Part shown: one piece after another, positions 44,921 through 53,557 of the stretch
Numbering within the stretch: the first letter of the stretch is position 1
Layout of the letters: every line of letters starts with the position of its first letter
Assembly (NCBI GenBank): GCA_902594865.1
Contig: CACJNV010000007.1
Coordinates: 1 to 59,189 of the forward strand
From: an uncultured Pelagibacteraceae bacterium
GTDB taxonomy: Bacteria > Pseudomonadota > Alphaproteobacteria > Pelagibacterales > Pelagibacteraceae
Length of the DNA stretch: 59,189 bases
Direction: 5' to 3'
Position numbers and translations under genes: made by a program
Notes under the pieces: generated by a model
The model's input: the letters and a program-made list of their open reading frames with translations, nothing else
Databases searched by the model: none
Told to the model about the DNA's origin: nothing

Positions 44921-45898
44921 ATGCAATTAAAAATAGAAAAAGGAACTTTTAAAGATTATCCATTAGAAGATATTTCAGATGCGTTAAGAAAAGGATTGTC
45001 TGAAAATTTCAAAAACGTAGAGGTAGAAGTGGTAGATTGCCCAAATTTAAGAGATTGGGATTGTCCATCAGAAGGAATAAGTGGAAATCAAAAAATAATA
45101 GATGTTGGTGGAGAGCCTTATATGCATGATCCAAAATTTATTGGTGCAGAATTTGACTATGAAGAAATATCTAAAATGATTGATTCTGAAAAATCTTATG
45201 CTTTAGGAGCTGGATCAGGTGCAATGTCATGTTTAAATGGTCATTGTGGAGAATTAGTTATTAATGAAAACTTAATAACTGATGAGTCTAAATCAATAAT
45301 AGCAAGAGTAAGTCCAGATAAAAAATGTATTGTTGAAAATTATTCAGCAAAAAAACATGGTGGACTTGGAAACATTTATTATACAGACGGTAAACAGGGA
45401 AAAGTTATTAAAATAAAAATCAAAGGTAGAAATGGAGAACAAGGTTCTTTGCCTCAAGCAATGAGGTCGTCTTTATCAAAAAATTTAAAAATTAAAGATA
45501 ATGAACATTTGTCTCTTGCTGGCGTATTTAGAGTATTAAATGGAAAAATAAGATCACATGTTCAACCTGATTATAAAGATATTAAACACGAGTATTACGA
45601 TCCAAAACAAATGAAATGTGTAAAAGATTTTCTTCAATTTTATGAACCGGTTGGACCAAAATTACAATGTTATTCTATTCTTTGGACTGGTGATCCTACT
45701 GGAGGAGAATTAAATCTAAGAGAGTCTGGTGAGCATACTCATTTTCATTCTTACGAACATGAAAGAGATGCAGGACATTATCATTTTGACGTCACACCCG
45801 AAGAAATAGAATATGAAGGTTATTTTAATACCGCAACAGAAGTACATAGAGTTAATAACATTTATAAAGAACTATTAAGTAAAAATAGTATTGAATAG
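44921..45898 (+). CDS. DUF1907 (C11orf54-like) metal-dependent hydrolase
   Basis: This 325-residue protein resembles the DUF1907 family, whose human member C11orf54 is a zinc protein with ester-hydrolase activity. The histidine-rich metal motif GEHTHFHSYEHERDAGHYHF lies near residue 276 and is complete, and DVTPEEIEYEGYF follows. VGGEPYMHDPKFIGAEFDY and GAGSGAMSCLNGHCGELVIN are also family-like. A lactone or ester hydrolase role in the local pathway is attractive but inferred. It heads a plus-strand run with the MarR-like and PanB-like genes. Confidence 0.8.
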   Translation: MQLKIEKGTFKDYPLEDISDALRKGLSENFKNVEVEVVDCPNLRDWDCPSEGISGNQKIIDVGGEPYMHDPKFIGAEFDYEEISKMIDSEKSYALGAGSGAMSCLNGHCGELVINENLITDESKSIIARVSPDKKCIVENYSAKKHGGLGNIYYTDGKQGKVIKIKIKGRNGEQGSLPQAMRSSLSKNLKIKDNEHLSLAGVFRVLNGKIRSHVQPDYKDIKHEYYDPKQMKCVKDFLQFYEPVGPKLQCYSILWTGDPTGGELNLRESGEHTHFHSYEHERDAGHYHFDVTPEEIEYEGYFNTATEVHRVNNIYKELLSKNSIE

Positions 45899-45926
45899 AA
45901 AACTCAATGAGTTTAAATTTATTTAA

Positions 45927-46343
45927 ATGAAAAGACAGTTCAAGTATCCTAAGCACTTTGAAGAACAAAAAAAAATTCCAAAACTTACTCAAAAAAGAAT
46001 TCAATTAGCAGAAATATCACTTGGAGATTTTGAAGGAAGATTAGCTAATGAATTATTGAATTGGTTTTCCTTAACCCCACAACATTGGATAATGTTACAT
46101 ATGGTTATGCTTGCTTATTATAAAAATAAATCAATTACTAAAAATCAATTACTTAAAGTAATCGAGAAATCATATTTGACCTCAAACGTTTATATCGATA
46201 CAGCAATTAAAAAAGGTTATTTTAGAATTATAAGAAACGAGAGAGACAAAAGATCTATATTTATTTTACCTTCAGTAATTACCATTAAAACTTTTGAGGA
46301 ATTTATTGATAGGAGAGATATTCTTTATAAAGGGGTTAAATGA
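45927..46343 (+). CDS. MarR-like winged-helix regulator (probable)
   Basis: This 138-residue protein is built like a MarR regulator. It has an N-terminal helical part, LTPQHWIMLHMVMLAYYKN (helix 1-2), ITKNQLLKVIEKSYLTSNVYIDTAIKKGYF (the helix-turn-helix) and RNERDKRSIFILPS (the wing, with the usual Asp-Lys-Arg-Ser). It is embedded between pathway genes and overlaps the PanB-like gene by four bases. It is the only transcription factor in the catabolic half of the window, and so the best local candidate for binding the four palindromes. Confidence 0.7.
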   Translation: MKRQFKYPKHFEEQKKIPKLTQKRIQLAEISLGDFEGRLANELLNWFSLTPQHWIMLHMVMLAYYKNKSITKNQLLKVIEKSYLTSNVYIDTAIKKGYFRIIRNERDKRSIFILPSVITIKTFEEFIDRRDILYKGVK

Positions 46344-47155
46344 AGAATATTTATACGTGGGCTGCAAAACCAGCAAAAAGAACTTTGACTGTTGGGGATT
46401 TAAAAGCAGCAAAAGGAAAAAGAAAATTTACACAAGTTACAGCGAATAATGTTGAAGAAGCCGATGCAGCTGAAAAGGCAGGCTTTGACATGATTATCTC
46501 AAATGCAAAAAATGTAATTCCTGTAAGAGAAGGTTCAAAAAATTTATTTTTAACAGCTGCTTTGGTGTTGAATGAGTTTGTAACTGCAGAAGATATTATG
46601 CGTGGAGCTTTTAAAGCATTAGAGAATGGTGCTGATGCAGTTATGACGCCAAGAAGTATGGACATAGTTGAAATGTTGGCTAAGGAAGATGTTCCAGTAA
46701 TGGGGCATTTAGGTTTAGTTCCAAGAAAATCCACTTGGATTGGTGGCTTGAGAGCAGTAGGTAAAACTGCTGATGAAGCTTACGAACTTTTTCAAAAGTT
46801 TAAAAGATTAGAAGATGCAGGTGCTTTTTCGGCTGAGTGTGAAGTAATACCTGAAAACGTAATGGGTGAAATTTCAAAACGTACAGATATAGTTACTGTT
46901 TCATTAGGCTCAGGTAAAAACGCTGATGTAATGTATTTATTTATGGAAGATATCTGTGGTGATACAGAAAATCCCCCAAGACATTCAAAAGCATATGGAA
47001 ATTTACTGAGACTTAGAAATGAAATTAAACTAGAAAGAGTAAAGGCTCTGAAGGCTTTTAAAAAAGATTCAATAAATGGAAAATTTCCAGGAAAAAAACA
47101 ATCTTCTAATTTAGAAAAAAAACAATTTGAGGAATTTTTAGAACAACTTGATTAG
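46340..47155 (+). CDS. PanB-like (ketopantoate hydroxymethyltransferase superfamily) protein, key residues replaced
   Basis: This 271-residue TIM-barrel protein has the clear PanB segment VPVMGHLGLVPRKSTWIGGLRAVGKT near residue 114, and AGAFSAECEVIPENV with the conserved glutamate. The rest of the catalytic set differs. The GDSLGM motif with the magnesium Asp is SNAKN here, the second Asp region is not recognisable, and the VKLEGG strand reads VMTPRS. It therefore probably does not make ketopantoate. An aldol or retro-aldol reaction on another ketoacid is the likeliest role. A charged 40-residue tail rich in lysine follows the barrel. It converges on the aldolase gene with a four-base overlap. 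Confidence 0.75.
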   Translation: MKNIYTWAAKPAKRTLTVGDLKAAKGKRKFTQVTANNVEEADAAEKAGFDMIISNAKNVIPVREGSKNLFLTAALVLNEFVTAEDIMRGAFKALENGADAVMTPRSMDIVEMLAKEDVPVMGHLGLVPRKSTWIGGLRAVGKTADEAYELFQKFKRLEDAGAFSAECEVIPENVMGEISKRTDIVTVSLGSGKNADVMYLFMEDICGDTENPPRHSKAYGNLLRLRNEIKLERVKALKAFKKDSINGKFPGKKQSSNLEKKQFEEFLEQLD

Positions 47156-47946
47156 TAAGTAGAGTTGTCGTCTTTTTTTGATAAAGAACCCTTCATTTTA
47201 TCTACTGTGGCTTTAGCTCCAGCACTTAAAGCTCTTAAATCAGATGCTATAGTTACAAAATCAAAACCTTTTTCAATCATCTTAGTAGCATATTCTGTAG
47301 TACCGTTATGAATTCCTGCGAAAATATTATTTTTTTTTGCGTGTTCTAGAATTCTTAAAATTTCAGAATAAGCTTTTGTAGTCTCTGACCTATCAAAACC
47401 AGGCTTTTCACCTATTGCTAAACTTAAATCTGCTGGCCCAATATAAATACCATCGACACCTGGTGTAGACATTATCTCATCAAGATTTTCTAAAGATTCT
47501 TTTGTTTCTATCATTGCTAATTTTAGTATTTCTTCATTAGCGTGATCTGCATAATCAGCTCCACCATAAATTAAACCTCTAATAGGACCAAAACTTCTGT
47601 AACCATCAGGTGGATACATGCACGCTTGAACAAAATTCTCTGCCTCTTTTTTATTACTTACCATCGGACAAACAATTCCATAACATCCAGCATCTAAAAT
47701 TTTCATTATTTGACCTGGTTCATTCCAATTGACTCTTGCTAAAGGAGTAACATCTGTTGTTGATATTGTCTGAAGCATAGGAAGCGCATTACTGTAGTCA
47801 ACTAAACCATGCTGCATATCAATAGTTAAAGAATCCCAACCTTGATGAGCCATTGCTTCGACAGAGGCTGTACTTGGTATCGCACACCAGCCGTTAATAA
47901 CAGGTTTGCCTTCCTTCATCATTTGTTTGATTTTATTTTTTCTCAT
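47152..47946 (-). CDS. HpcH/HpaI-family class II aldolase
   Basis: Metal-dependent aldolase of 264 residues that splits hydroxy-ketoacids to pyruvate and an aldehyde. Family features are SLTIDMQHGLVDYSNALPML, LARVNWNEPGQIMKILDAG (arginine and metal-site region), PPDGYRSFGPIRGL, AMIETKESLENLDEI with the metal glutamate, and VDGIYIGPADLSLAIG. It is followed upstream (in transcription order) by an aldehyde dehydrogenase gene three bases away. The pair can cleave a sugar-acid-derived ketoacid and oxidise the aldehyde released. Confidence 0.9.
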   Translation of the reverse strand: MRKNKIKQMMKEGKPVINGWCAIPSTASVEAMAHQGWDSLTIDMQHGLVDYSNALPMLQTISTTDVTPLARVNWNEPGQIMKILDAGCYGIVCPMVSNKKEAENFVQACMYPPDGYRSFGPIRGLIYGGADYADHANEEILKLAMIETKESLENLDEIMSTPGVDGIYIGPADLSLAIGEKPGFDRSETTKAYSEILRILEHAKKNNIFAGIHNGTTEYATKMIEKGFDFVTIASDLRALSAGAKATVDKMKGSLSKKDDNSTY

Positions 47947-47949
47947 TTT

Positions 47950-49392
47950 CTAGATTTTTAATCCCATGTGAGTGTATTTCACATTTAGATAATCTTTAAT
48001 CGCTCCTGAACCACCTTCACGACCATAACCAGTTTGTTTTATTCCTCCAAAAGGTGCCTCAGCAATAGCAACAACTCCAGTATTGACTGCAACACAACCA
48101 GACTCTAATTTTTCAGATCCAATGTGAGCTTTATCCATAGAGTTAGTGTATAAATAACTACATAATCCTAAGTCATTATCATTTGCTCTTTCAATTACTT
48201 CATCAAAAGTTTTAAAAGTTAAAATTGGTACTAGTGGACCAAAAGGCTCTTCTTTCATGATTGTAAAATTATCTTTAACATCATCAAAGACTGTTGGTTC
48301 ATAATAGTATCCCTTGTTGAAACCAGAAGGTCTTTGTCCACCCATTAATACTTTTGCTCCTTCTTTTTTAGTAGTTTCAACTAGTTTTTCTATTTCTTCC
48401 AATCTTTTAGCGGTAGTTAAAGGTCCAAGATCTACACCTTCGTCCATGCCGTTTCCAATTTTTAATTTTTTTGCCCTTTCAATAAAGGCATTAACAAAAT
48501 CCTCTTTTCTATTTTCTTGGATATAAAATCTATTAGGTGAAATACAGACCTGACCGTTATTTCTAAATTTACCAGTTATTGCTATATCAGCTACTTTGTT
48601 CATATCTACATCTTCACATACAATAAAAGGTGAGTGTCCGCTTAGCTCCATAGTAACTCTTTGAACTTTATCAGCTGCTTTTTTTAAAATAATTTTACCA
48701 ACTCTAGTCGATCCAGTAACTGAAACTTTTTTAATTATATCCGATTCCATTAATTCATTTGATATTTCAGCAGGATCACCTGACAAAAGACTAACAACAC
48801 CATCAGGTACTCCAGCTTCTTTGCAAATGTTTACTAATTCCATTACAGCACCAGGGGTAATTACGTCTGGCTTACAAATTACAGAACATCCTGCAGCTAG
48901 GGCAGTAGAAATTTTTCTAGATGCTAAAACTATTGGGAAATTCCAAGGAACTAAAGCTGCAACAACTCCTACGGGTTGATAATAAACATGGACTCTAGTA
49001 TCTGGAAATCTACTTTGTTGTGTTTGACCATAAATTCTTTTTGTTTCTTCAGCATTCCACTCAAAAATATCAGCTCCACCACCAACTTCACCAACTGCTT
49101 CTGCAAGAGGCTTTCCAACTTCAAGAGTTAACCATTTTGCTATAACATCTTTTTTTTCTCTCATCATATCTGCAATTTTTCTAAGCACGTAAGCTCTTTG
49201 CCATGGTGCAGTGTTTTTCCAAACTTCCAAACCTTTTTCTGCAGACTTTAATGCTTTTTGCACTTCAATAGATGAAGCTTTTGATGCTTTTCCAATTACT
49301 TCTTCTGTTGCAGGGTTGATTACGTCGTAAGTTTCTTTTTTTTCAGCTTGTTGCCATTTACCGTCAATGAATTGTCCAAATTTTTCGTACAT
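47950..49392 (-). CDS. NAD(P)-dependent aldehyde dehydrogenase
   Basis: Aldehyde dehydrogenase of 480 residues. The NAD site PWNFPIVLASRKISTALAAG, the general-base glutamate in TMELSGHSPFI near residue 248 and the catalytic cysteine in NNGQVCISPNRF near residue 282 are intact. The C-terminal EAPFGGIKQTGYGREGG is standard for succinate-semialdehyde/glycolaldehyde-type enzymes. Placed with an aldolase and divergent from iolD, it probably oxidises the aldehyde product of sugar or inositol breakdown; malonate-semialdehyde-specific IolA features were not seen. A palindrome lies 52 bases upstream. Confidence 0.92.
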   Translation of the reverse strand: MYEKFGQFIDGKWQQAEKKETYDVINPATEEVIGKASKASSIEVQKALKSAEKGLEVWKNTAPWQRAYVLRKIADMMREKKDVIAKWLTLEVGKPLAEAVGEVGGGADIFEWNAEETKRIYGQTQQSRFPDTRVHVYYQPVGVVAALVPWNFPIVLASRKISTALAAGCSVICKPDVITPGAVMELVNICKEAGVPDGVVSLLSGDPAEISNELMESDIIKKVSVTGSTRVGKIILKKAADKVQRVTMELSGHSPFIVCEDVDMNKVADIAITGKFRNNGQVCISPNRFYIQENRKEDFVNAFIERAKKLKIGNGMDEGVDLGPLTTAKRLEEIEKLVETTKKEGAKVLMGGQRPSGFNKGYYYEPTVFDDVKDNFTIMKEEPFGPLVPILTFKTFDEVIERANDNDLGLCSYLYTNSMDKAHIGSEKLESGCVAVNTGVVAIAEAPFGGIKQTGYGREGGSGAIKDYLNVKYTHMGLKI

Positions 49393-49443
49393 AGAATTTA
49401 TTTTTAAGTTTACTTAATTAGGTTTTTTAATTTATAAATAGAA

Positions 49444-49464
49444 TTATATATAAACACTATACAT
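49444..49464. promoter_or_regulatory. Candidate operator, site 3 of the palindrome family
   Basis: On the minus strand this reads ATGTATAG, TGTTT, ATATATAA. It lies between the divergent aldehyde dehydrogenase and iolD genes, 20 bases before the iolD ATG. It shares the first eight bases exactly with sites 1 and 2 and the GTAT-n7-ATAT core with all. Confidence 0.5.
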
Positions 49465-49484
49465 ATTAAAAGATAAACATATTT

Positions 49485-51329
49485 ATGAAAAAAATTACCC
49501 TCACATGTGCGCATGCGATAGTTAAATATTTAATTGCTCAGAAAATATTAATTAACGGCAAAAAAGAACCTTTATTTCCAGGTGTCTTTGGAATTTTTGG
49601 ACATGGAAATGTAGCATGTCTAGGTCAAGCACTAGAGGAAAATCAAAAAGAACTTCCAACATATAGAGGGCACCATGAACAAAATATGGCTCTTACAGGA
49701 ATTGGCTATGCTAGAGCAAAAAGAAGACAACAAATTTTTGTAGCAACATCCTCTGTTGGACCTGGAGCAACAAATATGGTTACAGCTGCTGCAGTTGCTA
49801 TGAGTAACAGATTACCAATTTTATTTTTACCTGGAGACACTTATGCAAATAGAATGCCGGACCCAGTATTGCAACAAGTTGAGCATTTTAATAACCCTGG
49901 AATTACAGCTAATGATGCATTTAAACCAGTTACAAGATATTTTGATAGAATAACAAGACCAGAGCAGATTATTCAATCATTCCCGGCAGCTGTTCAAACA
50001 ATGTTAGATCCTGCAGATTGTGGTCCTGCATGTATCGCTTTAAGTCAAGATATACAAGGTCAAACTTTTGATTATCCTGAAGAATTTTTTAAGGAAAGAG
50101 TCCACGCGATCAGAAGACCAAGACCAGATGAATTTCAAATCAAAGAGGCAGCAGAAAAAATTAAGTCATCAAAAAATCCAATTATAATTTCTGGTGGTGG
50201 AGTTTTTTACTCAGATGCAATGGATGAGTTAAGTCAATTTGCGATTAAACATAATATACCAGTCACTCAAACTGTAATGGGATATTCTACAATGAAAAGA
50301 GATCATTCTCATTTTGCAGGCCAGATTGGCGGTTTAGGTGGAAAAAATACAAATACATTAGCAAAAGAAACAGATTTAGCAATTGCAGTTGGAACTAAAC
50401 TTGCAGATTTTACAACTGGATCATGGGCAAATTTTGAAAACAAAGATTTTAAACTAGTTTCAATAAATGTATCAAGATTTGATGCTAACAAACATTTAGC
50501 TCAAGCTGTCATTGGAGATGCTAAAGTTTCATTAACAGAGCTTTCACAAGCATTAGGTAATTGGAAAGCTGGAGAAGAATGGAATAAAAAATCTCAAACT
50601 GAACTCAAATCTTGGAATGAACATATAGATAAAGAGAGTGCACCAACAAATCAAGAAGTTCCAAGCTATGTTCAGGTAATTGGTGCAATTTATAGAAACT
50701 CTGACCCAACAGATATAGCTGTTACAGCAGCAGGAGGTTTGGTTGGTGAAGTTGTTCAAGTTTGGAGACCTAGAGAATTAAATACTCATGAAACAGAGTG
50801 GGGTTTTAGTTGTATGAGTTATGAAATTTCAGGAGCACTTGGAATAAAAATGGCTAATCCTGATAAAGAAGTAATTTCTTTTGTAGGAGATGGTTCTTAT
50901 CTTCTAAATAATACAGATATTTATTCATCAGTTATTACAAAAAACAAATTAATAATTATAGTTTGTGATAATGGCGGGTTTGCAGTTATCAATCGACTTC
51001 AACTATTTAAAGGTGGTAAAGAATATAATAACTTATTAAAGAGCTCTAATACTCCAGGATTAGTTGATGTTGATTTTGCAAAACATGCAGAAAGTATGGG
51101 GGCTAAATCTGAACATGTTAATTCAATTTCAGATCTTGAAGCTGCATTTAAGAGAGCAAAAGCATCTGATGTAACATACGTTATTTCAATAAAAACTCAT
51201 GCTTATAAGTGGGTTGAGGGTTCTGCTTTTTGGGACAGCCCAACACTTGAAATTCCTAAAACTAAAGAAAATGAAGAGGCTTTAAAACTTTATAAAGAAG
51301 GAAAAGGCAAACAAAGACAAGGTGTATAA
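49485..51329 (+). CDS. iolD: IolD, trihydroxycyclohexanedione hydrolase (ThDP-dependent)
   Basis: ThDP enzyme of 614 residues that opens the ring of 3D-(3,5/4)-trihydroxycyclohexane-1,2-dione in inositol breakdown. It begins with LTCAHAIVKYLIAQ and GVFGIFGHGNVACLGQALEE as IolD does. It has the ThDP glutamate in YRGHHEQNMA, SSVGPGATNMVTAAA and the cofactor motif GDGSYLLNNTDIY with IVCDNGG. Length and order are those of the family. IolB, IolC and IolJ, which act after it in the classical route, are not in the window. Confidence 0.93.
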   Translation: MKKITLTCAHAIVKYLIAQKILINGKKEPLFPGVFGIFGHGNVACLGQALEENQKELPTYRGHHEQNMALTGIGYARAKRRQQIFVATSSVGPGATNMVTAAAVAMSNRLPILFLPGDTYANRMPDPVLQQVEHFNNPGITANDAFKPVTRYFDRITRPEQIIQSFPAAVQTMLDPADCGPACIALSQDIQGQTFDYPEEFFKERVHAIRRPRPDEFQIKEAAEKIKSSKNPIIISGGGVFYSDAMDELSQFAIKHNIPVTQTVMGYSTMKRDHSHFAGQIGGLGGKNTNTLAKETDLAIAVGTKLADFTTGSWANFENKDFKLVSINVSRFDANKHLAQAVIGDAKVSLTELSQALGNWKAGEEWNKKSQTELKSWNEHIDKESAPTNQEVPSYVQVIGAIYRNSDPTDIAVTAAGGLVGEVVQVWRPRELNTHETEWGFSCMSYEISGALGIKMANPDKEVISFVGDGSYLLNNTDIYSSVITKNKLIIIVCDNGGFAVINRLQLFKGGKEYNNLLKSSNTPGLVDVDFAKHAESMGAKSEHVNSISDLEAAFKRAKASDVTYVISIKTHAYKWVEGSAFWDSPTLEIPKTKENEEALKLYKEGKGKQRQGV

Positions 51330-51335
51330 ACCTTT

Positions 51336-52493
51336 ATGAGTAAAATTTTTAAAGTCGGTCTAATTGGCTGTGGTCATATTTCTGAAACTTATTTTAGAGC
51401 CCAGGAGTACTTTAATAATATAAGAATAGTCAAATGTGCAGATATAAACATGGATGCTGCTAAAAAATGTGCAATTCACTACAACATTGAGGCTGTAACG
51501 GTTGATGAGCTTTTAAAAGATAAAGAAATTGAAATAATCTTAAATTTAACAATACCAGGTGCACATTATCAAGTTTCTAAATTGGCTCTTGAAAATGGAA
51601 AACATTCTTATGCTGAAAAACCATTAGCAGTTAATTTTGAAGATGGAAAAAAATTAGTTGAACTTGCTAATAAAAAAAATCTTTACATAGGAAACGCGCC
51701 AGATACCTTTTTAGGTGGCGGAATTCAAAAAACTAGAGAGCTAATTGATAATGGTGTTATTGGGGATATTAAATTAGGTAATGCTATATTTGCTTTTCCA
51801 GGTGTACAATCTTATCATCCAAATCCAGAATCTTGGTTTGCTGAAAATGAAGGTGGACCAGTTATTGATATGGGGCCATACTATTTGACAGCACTAGTAA
51901 ATTTAATTGGTCCGGCAAAACAGGTTCAAGGAAGGTGTACAAAAGTTTTTGAAGAAAGAGAAATTGGAATTGGTCCAAAAAAAGGTCAAAAATTTAAAGT
52001 TGAAACACCAACAACTTACTTAGCAACTATACAATTTGAAAATGATTGCATCATTCAAATAACTTTATCTTTTGATGTTGTAGCTCATCAAAGAAATCAT
52101 ATTGAACTTTATGGAAACAAAGGGTCAATAATTGTTCCAGATCCAAATATGTTTGGTGGATCAGCTTTTGTTTCAGTGACTGCTGGTGGTAATTGGGGAG
52201 AACATAAAACTGATATGATGCCTCTAGGAAAGATTAATATAAAGAGTCAAAGCTCTAGGGCAAATGAGTCACCTACTAACGCAAATTATAGAGGTGCTGG
52301 TTTATCAGAAATGGCTTATGCAATTGAAAATAATTTAGAGCACAGATGTAATGGGGAGCTATCTCTTCATGTTTTAGATATAATTGATTCTACTATGAGA
52401 GCTTCACAAACTGGTATCCCACAAGAAATAAAAACAACATGCAAGAAACCAAAACCATTTACGTTAGAAGAAATTAAAAAAATTATGAATTAA
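51336..52493 (+). CDS. Gfo/Idh/MocA-family oxidoreductase
   Basis: Dehydrogenase of 385 residues with Rossmann motif KVGLIGCGHISETYFRA. AEKPLAVNFEDGKKL carries the EKP lysine near residue 93, GNAPDTFLGGGIQKTRELID follows, and GGPVIDMGPYYLTALVNL the catalytic region near residue 178. The GNAPDTFLG segment marks a subgroup common in sugar-catabolic clusters. It starts six bases after iolD, so it is co-transcribed and is likely to feed or share the inositol route. Confidence 0.88.
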   Translation: MSKIFKVGLIGCGHISETYFRAQEYFNNIRIVKCADINMDAAKKCAIHYNIEAVTVDELLKDKEIEIILNLTIPGAHYQVSKLALENGKHSYAEKPLAVNFEDGKKLVELANKKNLYIGNAPDTFLGGGIQKTRELIDNGVIGDIKLGNAIFAFPGVQSYHPNPESWFAENEGGPVIDMGPYYLTALVNLIGPAKQVQGRCTKVFEEREIGIGPKKGQKFKVETPTTYLATIQFENDCIIQITLSFDVVAHQRNHIELYGNKGSIIVPDPNMFGGSAFVSVTAGGNWGEHKTDMMPLGKINIKSQSSRANESPTNANYRGAGLSEMAYAIENNLEHRCNGELSLHVLDIIDSTMRASQTGIPQEIKTTCKKPKPFTLEEIKKIMN

Positions 52494-52512
52494 TAAGTTT
52501 GTTATACAATTA

Positions 52513-53535
52513 ATGAAAAAACCAATTGTTATATCTGATCCTTTCCCAAGAACATTAGATCTTATTTTTACTAAAAAAAAATTAAAAGAATTAAAATCAA
52601 AATATAAGGTTTTAATTGCACCTAACAAAAACAAAAGACAATTTTATGAAAAATTTATTGATAATGTTACTTTTATTATGGGTCAACCAGATTTAGATAA
52701 AAAAATTTTGTCAAAAGCAAAAAAATTAAAAGCAATAATTAATGTTGAAAGTAATTTTATGAATAACGTTGATTATGTTTATTGTGCTAAAAAGGGAATA
52801 CATGTTATCGCAACTTCTCCAGTATTTTCAAAGCCTGTTGCTGAAATTGCATTAGGAATGACACTTTCTTTATTAAGGAATATTCACAATGCTCATTTTG
52901 ATTTTGTAAAAGGTAAAGAAAAATATGGATTAGAAAGTAACTTAAAAGCATCACTTTTATCTGGAAAAAAAATTGGATTATTAGGATTTGGTGATTTAGC
53001 AAAATCTTTATACCCAATGTTGCTACCATTTACTAAAGATATAAATGTTTATGACCCTTGGTTATCAAATAATAAAATCAAAAGCTTTGGATTTAATCCA
53101 GTTAGCTTAAATAAAATGTTTAAGACATGTGAAATTATTTATATTTTAGCAGCTGTAACAACTAAAAATAAAAATTTAGTAAATAAAAATTTAATTAACA
53201 AAATGAAACCGAACTCATTATTCATATTGATGAGTCGAGCAGCGGTTGTAAATTTTAAGGACTTGATCACGAGAGTTAAAAAGGGAGATTTATATGTAGC
53301 TACAGATGTATTTCCTGAAGAACCAGTGAGAAAAAATGACCCAATTAGGAAAGTTAAAAACATTTTGTTTTCTGCGCATAGAGCAGGAGCTTTAACAGAG
53401 GCCTTTTATAGTATGGGGGATATAGTTTTAAAGGACATGCATCTAATTTCAAAAAATTTAAAACCAAAATTTTGCAAACAAGCTCAATTGAAAACAGTAG
53501 GGTTATTGGCCTCAAAACCAGTTGCAATTAATTGA
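52513..53535 (+). CDS. D-isomer 2-hydroxyacid dehydrogenase, divergent
   Basis: Dehydrogenase of 340 residues. The nucleotide motif IGLLGFGDLAKSL lies near residue 156. The catalytic Arg is in MSRAAVVNF, Glu in FPEEPVRKND and His in FSAHRAGAL. VASPVFSKPVAEIALG-like sequence near residue 100 is diverged from the usual AEH motif. The family can act on glyoxylate, hydroxypyruvate or sugar acids. It lies between the iolD unit and the second ABC importer on the same strand. Confidence 0.82.
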   Translation: MKKPIVISDPFPRTLDLIFTKKKLKELKSKYKVLIAPNKNKRQFYEKFIDNVTFIMGQPDLDKKILSKAKKLKAIINVESNFMNNVDYVYCAKKGIHVIATSPVFSKPVAEIALGMTLSLLRNIHNAHFDFVKGKEKYGLESNLKASLLSGKKIGLLGFGDLAKSLYPMLLPFTKDINVYDPWLSNNKIKSFGFNPVSLNKMFKTCEIIYILAAVTTKNKNLVNKNLINKMKPNSLFILMSRAAVVNFKDLITRVKKGDLYVATDVFPEEPVRKNDPIRKVKNILFSAHRAGALTEAFYSMGDIVLKDMHLISKNLKPKFCKQAQLKTVGLLASKPVAIN

Positions 53536-53557
53536 TATTTTAATAATTTTATAAATT

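Noticed and set aside
46340..47155. Calling this gene panB and the 43888-44832 gene panE
   Set aside because: Family fold is clear, but magnesium and substrate residues are replaced in both, and no panC or panD is near.
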